Shown here: in pieces, positions 61,257-64,000 of the stretch
How the letters are laid out: each line of letters starts with the position of its first letter
Numbering within the stretch: position 1 is the first letter of the stretch
From: Botryobacter ruber
GTDB lineage: Bacteria; Bacteroidota; Bacteroidia; Cytophagales; Hymenobacteraceae
Direction of reading: 5' to 3'
Assembly (NCBI RefSeq): GCF_003347595.2
Contig: NZ_QCZK02000057.1
Location: 1 to 64,000, forward strand
DNA: 64,000 nt
Position numbers and translations under genes: made by a program
The notes under the pieces: generated by a model
What the model was told of the DNA's origin: nothing
What the model saw: only the letters and a program-made list of their open reading frames with translations
Databases searched by the model: none

Positions 61257-62654
61257 ATGAAAGCAATCAGACAAATCTTGCTCACAGGTATGCTGTTGCC
61301 GTTGAGCATTGGCTTTAGTAATGCCCAAGTCGTAACAAACAAACATTTTTCGTTGGGGACAACCGGCAGAATAGGCGCCATCGTTTCGCCGGGAATCGCA
61401 GGCAAAACAGGTAAACCGCTGAATCTGCACGGACAAGGTTCTATCGGAGGTAGACTGGAGCAAGGCGATTATTTTGACCTGATGCCCAGCATTCATTTTA
61501 CCCCTGTTACTGTAAAGGAAGATACCACGTATATTGACTTTCAGGTAAGAATGGGCGTGTACCCGTCGGGCGGCCAGTTCCTGGGAAACGTAACCTCCCG
61601 CTCTACCGACGGACTTACCATCGCCATGCCCGAAGCTTATGTAGAGGCACGTAACATCGTGGGCAGTAACTGGTCTGCCTGGGCAGGTGCCCGGTACAGG
61701 CGCTACGATGACATTCACATCAACGATTACTTTTATTTTGACGACCACTCCTCGCAGGGCTTTGGCATTGGCCGGAAACAGACAGAACTTACCGTGCTCT
61801 TCCCGGCGTTCTCAGATGGCGGCGCATCCGCCACGCCTTATGCCTATCCTGCAGCAGGAAAGGGCAGTACACAGACAGCCATCCGGCAGCGTACCATCGT
61901 CATAGGCGAGCATACCATAAACCTGCCTTACCAAAACCGCGTCAAGTTCCTGGGTGAATACCATAGCTTGCCGGCTGTTAGAAGCGATTCCATTGCTTAC
62001 CCCGAAGATAAGGGCTGGGTAATTGGAGCAAAACTGAGCACGGACCTGCCAACAACTAAAAAAGGATCATTCAACCAGCTGGCTGTCAGGTACGGCAAAG
62101 GCATTGCCAACGGCGGCGATGGAGGCAACACCTTTACCTGGGCAACATACGGCGCTCCCGACACGGAAACAAGGCAGTTTACCAACGCCCGTTCACTGGC
62201 CGTTGTAGAGCATTTCCTGCTGAATCTATCAAATAAATTCAGCCTGAACGGGTATGCGTTGTATACCAACAGCAGGGGAGGAGCCGCGGCCACTGGTAAG
62301 GTCCGGAACCAGGCAGGCAACTTCGTGTATAACAGCAAAACCGACCTGGCTGTGGGCTTCCGTAGCTTTGTTTATCTTACGGACTGGTTCCACCTGTTAA
62401 ACGAGCTGCACTACACGTCGCGTACTGACGGCGACCAGCCCGCTGCAGAAATGATCAAATTTACGATTGCGCCCACCCTGGTGCCAACAGCCTCCCGCGA
62501 CCCATGGGCACGACCCCATATCCGGCTGGTGGTAAGCACAGCAAAATATAACACGTTCGCTTCTGAAAATACCAGTTCCGACTACCTGCAGCAGGCTGCC
62601 GGCAGAAACTGGGGAGTCACGTTAGGTGTCAGATCGGAATGGTGGCTGTTTTAG
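61257..62654 (+). CDS. LamB-like carbohydrate porin
   Basis: The 465-residue protein has a signal peptide (MKAIRQILLTGMLLPLSIGF, cleaved near SNA). The mature part is a beta-barrel: alternating aromatic strands, with GSNWSAWAGARYRRYDDIHI and NDYFYFDDHSSQGFGIG matching the maltoporin pattern (WxGxRxYxRxDxHxxDxYYxD). It ends with a terminal aromatic (SEWWLF), normal for outer-membrane barrels. It should let the sugar cross the outer membrane. The 278 bases before it hold nothing I could identify. Confidence 0.8.
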   Translation: MKAIRQILLTGMLLPLSIGFSNAQVVTNKHFSLGTTGRIGAIVSPGIAGKTGKPLNLHGQGSIGGRLEQGDYFDLMPSIHFTPVTVKEDTTYIDFQVRMGVYPSGGQFLGNVTSRSTDGLTIAMPEAYVEARNIVGSNWSAWAGARYRRYDDIHINDYFYFDDHSSQGFGIGRKQTELTVLFPAFSDGGASATPYAYPAAGKGSTQTAIRQRTIVIGEHTINLPYQNRVKFLGEYHSLPAVRSDSIAYPEDKGWVIGAKLSTDLPTTKKGSFNQLAVRYGKGIANGGDGGNTFTWATYGAPDTETRQFTNARSLAVVEHFLLNLSNKFSLNGYALYTNSRGGAAATGKVRNQAGNFVYNSKTDLAVGFRSFVYLTDWFHLLNELHYTSRTDGDQPAAEMIKFTIAPTLVPTASRDPWARPHIRLVVSTAKYNTFASENTSSDYLQQAAGRNWGVTLGVRSEWWLF

Positions 62655-62684
62655 CTGTTTTCATGCGCTTTTTTTACTTGGTTA

Positions 62685-62718
62685 GTTCTGCTGCACCTGC
62701 CACCATACCCGCTGCTGC
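62685..62718 (+). repeat. R1 repeat
   Basis: TCTGCTGCACCTGCCACCAT then ACCCGCTGCTGCTC, 30 bases after the porin stop codon. Confidence 0.7.
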
Positions 62719-62778
62719 TCTTCCATGGAAGCAGGTTTTGTACGATACCCGTAATTAAGGGAACTTTATTGCTGTTAA

Positions 62779-62800
62779 TTTGCTTAAACGTTAAAGCAAA
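62779..62800. promoter_or_regulatory. Operator candidate 3
   Basis: TTTGCTTAAACG followed by TTAAAGCAAA is a near-palindrome with the same half-site as 57611-57630. It is 108 bases before the second kinase, so that gene probably has its own regulated promoter. Confidence 0.8.
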
Positions 62801-62908
62801 CCTGATTAGCATCCTTTTTTACAAATAGGACGCGCAGAATAACCGGTTACCGGTGAAGAGAGTAAATTGATCAGGCTTGCAAAGCATCATGTATAAAATG
62901 ACAGCATT

Positions 62909-63844
62909 ATGACCAGATTACCTGAAACAACATCCGTTATCTGCTTTGGTGAAGTTTTGTGGGATATCATGCCCACTGGTCCCAACCCGGGTGGAGCCCC
63001 GATGAATGTGGCGTACCACCTGCAACAAATGGGGGTAAAAGCTCATTTATTAAGCAGGGTAGGTGAGGACGTAGCCGGCGACATTTTGTTAAATACGCTG
63101 AAAAGCTGGGGACTGTCGACAGCCTTATGTGAAGCAGATGCAGCTTATCCTACCAGCGAAGTGCACGCCAGGGTAGGTGAAAACCATGAGGTAACTTACG
63201 AAATCGTATACCCGGTGGCCTGGGATTTTATATCCTACAACACGGAGGCTGCGAGCTTACTCAGGAGGGCCGATGCCTTTGTGTTCGGAAGCCTGGCTAC
63301 CCGTAACCAGACATCCCGGGAAACCTTGTTCAGGTTACTAGAGGAGTCCGCCTTTAACGTGTTCGATGTTAACCTGCGGGCGCCGCATTACTCTCCCGCT
63401 GTTATCCGGCAATTATTGCATAAGACCAACCTGTTAAAGCTAAACCAGCAGGAGCTGGAGTTGCTTACGGATTGGTTTGGTGGCGGCATTACGTCGGAGG
63501 CAGCCCGTATCGGGTTGCTGCACGAGCAGTTCGGCATCGGGGAAATTATTGTAACGAGGGGCAGCAAAGGAGCTTCTTATTTTATCCCCGGAAAACGCCT
63601 GGATTGTGCAGCCCTACCGGTAGAAGTGGCAGACACTGTTGGCAGCGGCGACGCTTTCCTGGCTGCCTTCCTGGCTAAAAAGCTGCAGAACGAATCAGCA
63701 GAAACAGCACTGGCGTACGCAGCCGCGCTAGGTGCACTTGTTACGTCGAAGCACGGTGCCTGCCCCCCGTACACCACCAGCGAGCTGGATACCTTATTGG
63801 CAGGTAAGGAAAAGCTGCCTGTGCCTGCGATAAAATCTGCCTGA
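62909..63844 (+). CDS. PfkB-family carbohydrate kinase 2 (fructokinase-like)
   Basis: The 311-residue kinase shares most of its residues with kinase 1: VICFGEVLWDIMPTGPNPGG, APMNVAYHLQQMG, FDVNLRAPHYSP and DTVGSGDAFLAAFLAKKL. The two may phosphorylate different sugars or be a simple duplication. A strong terminator at 63871-63913 ends the unit. Confidence 0.9.
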   Translation: MTRLPETTSVICFGEVLWDIMPTGPNPGGAPMNVAYHLQQMGVKAHLLSRVGEDVAGDILLNTLKSWGLSTALCEADAAYPTSEVHARVGENHEVTYEIVYPVAWDFISYNTEAASLLRRADAFVFGSLATRNQTSRETLFRLLEESAFNVFDVNLRAPHYSPAVIRQLLHKTNLLKLNQQELELLTDWFGGGITSEAARIGLLHEQFGIGEIIVTRGSKGASYFIPGKRLDCAALPVEVADTVGSGDAFLAAFLAKKLQNESAETALAYAAALGALVTSKHGACPPYTTSELDTLLAGKEKLPVPAIKSA

Positions 63845-63870
63845 ATCAGATCCAGCTTGTTTTCACCTAT

Positions 63871-63913
63871 AAAAAAGAAGGCCCGGACGTAGCAGTCGGG
63901 GCCTTTTTTTTTA
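63871..63913 (+). terminator. Intrinsic terminator after kinase 2
   Basis: AAAAAAGAAGGCCC pairs with GGGGCCTTTTTTTTTT around an 11-nt loop, with a long T-run. Confidence 0.85.
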
Positions 63914-63975
63914 TATGTATGCCACATCATTTCCGTTACGCTCCTTTAGCTGCTACACATCCTGTTTAAAACATT

Positions 63976-64000
63976 ACTGCACCTGCCTCCACAGCCACTG
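63976..64000 (+). repeat. R1 repeat at the right edge (may continue)
   Basis: ACTGCACCTGCCTCCACAGC then CACTG, cut by the window end. Confidence 0.6.

Overview
The window looks like a chromosomal segment of a Cytophagales bacterium, most likely Hymenobacteraceae and Pontibacter-like. This is inferred from the Bacteroidota-type -7 boxes (TAnnTTTG), the weak Shine-Dalgarno signals, the protein families present (IcmF, DUF3826, a TPR/PD40/OmpA protein, the form of QueE) and moderate GC. There is no capsid, terminase or integrase gene, and no tRNA or rRNA was recognised.

Layout. Bases 1-11 kb hold housekeeping genes: the 5' end of a possible transposase, mscL, a SerA-like dehydrogenase, greA with a long leader that contains a terminator-like hairpin, an HIT protein, an Mla-type lipid transport operon (permease, ATPase, MCE protein), an FKBP prolyl isomerase, two very small ORFs, and the fused B12-dependent mutase icmF. 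From 11 to 12.7 kb there is a secreted DUF3826 protein between two hairpin repeats.

Bases 12.7-42.0 kb form one co-directional gene array encoding an extracellular contractile injection system (eCIS; Afp/PVC/AlgoCIS-like). The order is DUF4255 cap protein, a protein with a chitin-binding-like motif, sheath, two tube proteins, DUF5908, LysM protein, spike, PAAR tip, gp25, two very large baseplate proteins, a 1241-residue PKD protein, tape measure, two DUF4157 proteins (one with an L,D-transpeptidase-like C terminus, one of 2071 residues), a small partner gene and an AAA+ ATPase. The T6SS membrane complex genes and phage head genes are absent, so this should be a free or released particle that carries the DUF4157 proteins as cargo. 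Two subtypes of a ~115-bp hairpin repeat (A then B) occur in the same order and orientation on both sides of the cluster, which suggests island boundaries or a recombination history.

Bases 42-56 kb return to core genes: a YodC-like small protein, a PAS-LuxR regulator, lepA, folD, a methyltransferase, the thrC-thrB-aspartokinase operon (reverse strand), queE, a TPR/PD40/OmpA envelope protein and citrate synthase. Bases 56.5-64 kb are a sugar utilisation locus: a LacI-family regulator, a PfkB kinase, a FucP-like MFS transporter, a tagatose/psicose 3-epimerase-like enzyme, a LamB-like porin and a second PfkB kinase. Three near-identical palindromes built on TTGCTTAAACG lie in front of the regulator and both kinases and should be its operators.

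A short GC-rich element (core CTGCACCTGCCACCA, then GCCGCTGCTC) recurs in both orientations across the whole window. Most copies are intergenic, but several are in frame inside protein linkers, including the eCIS baseplate protein, the giant DUF4157 protein and IcmF.
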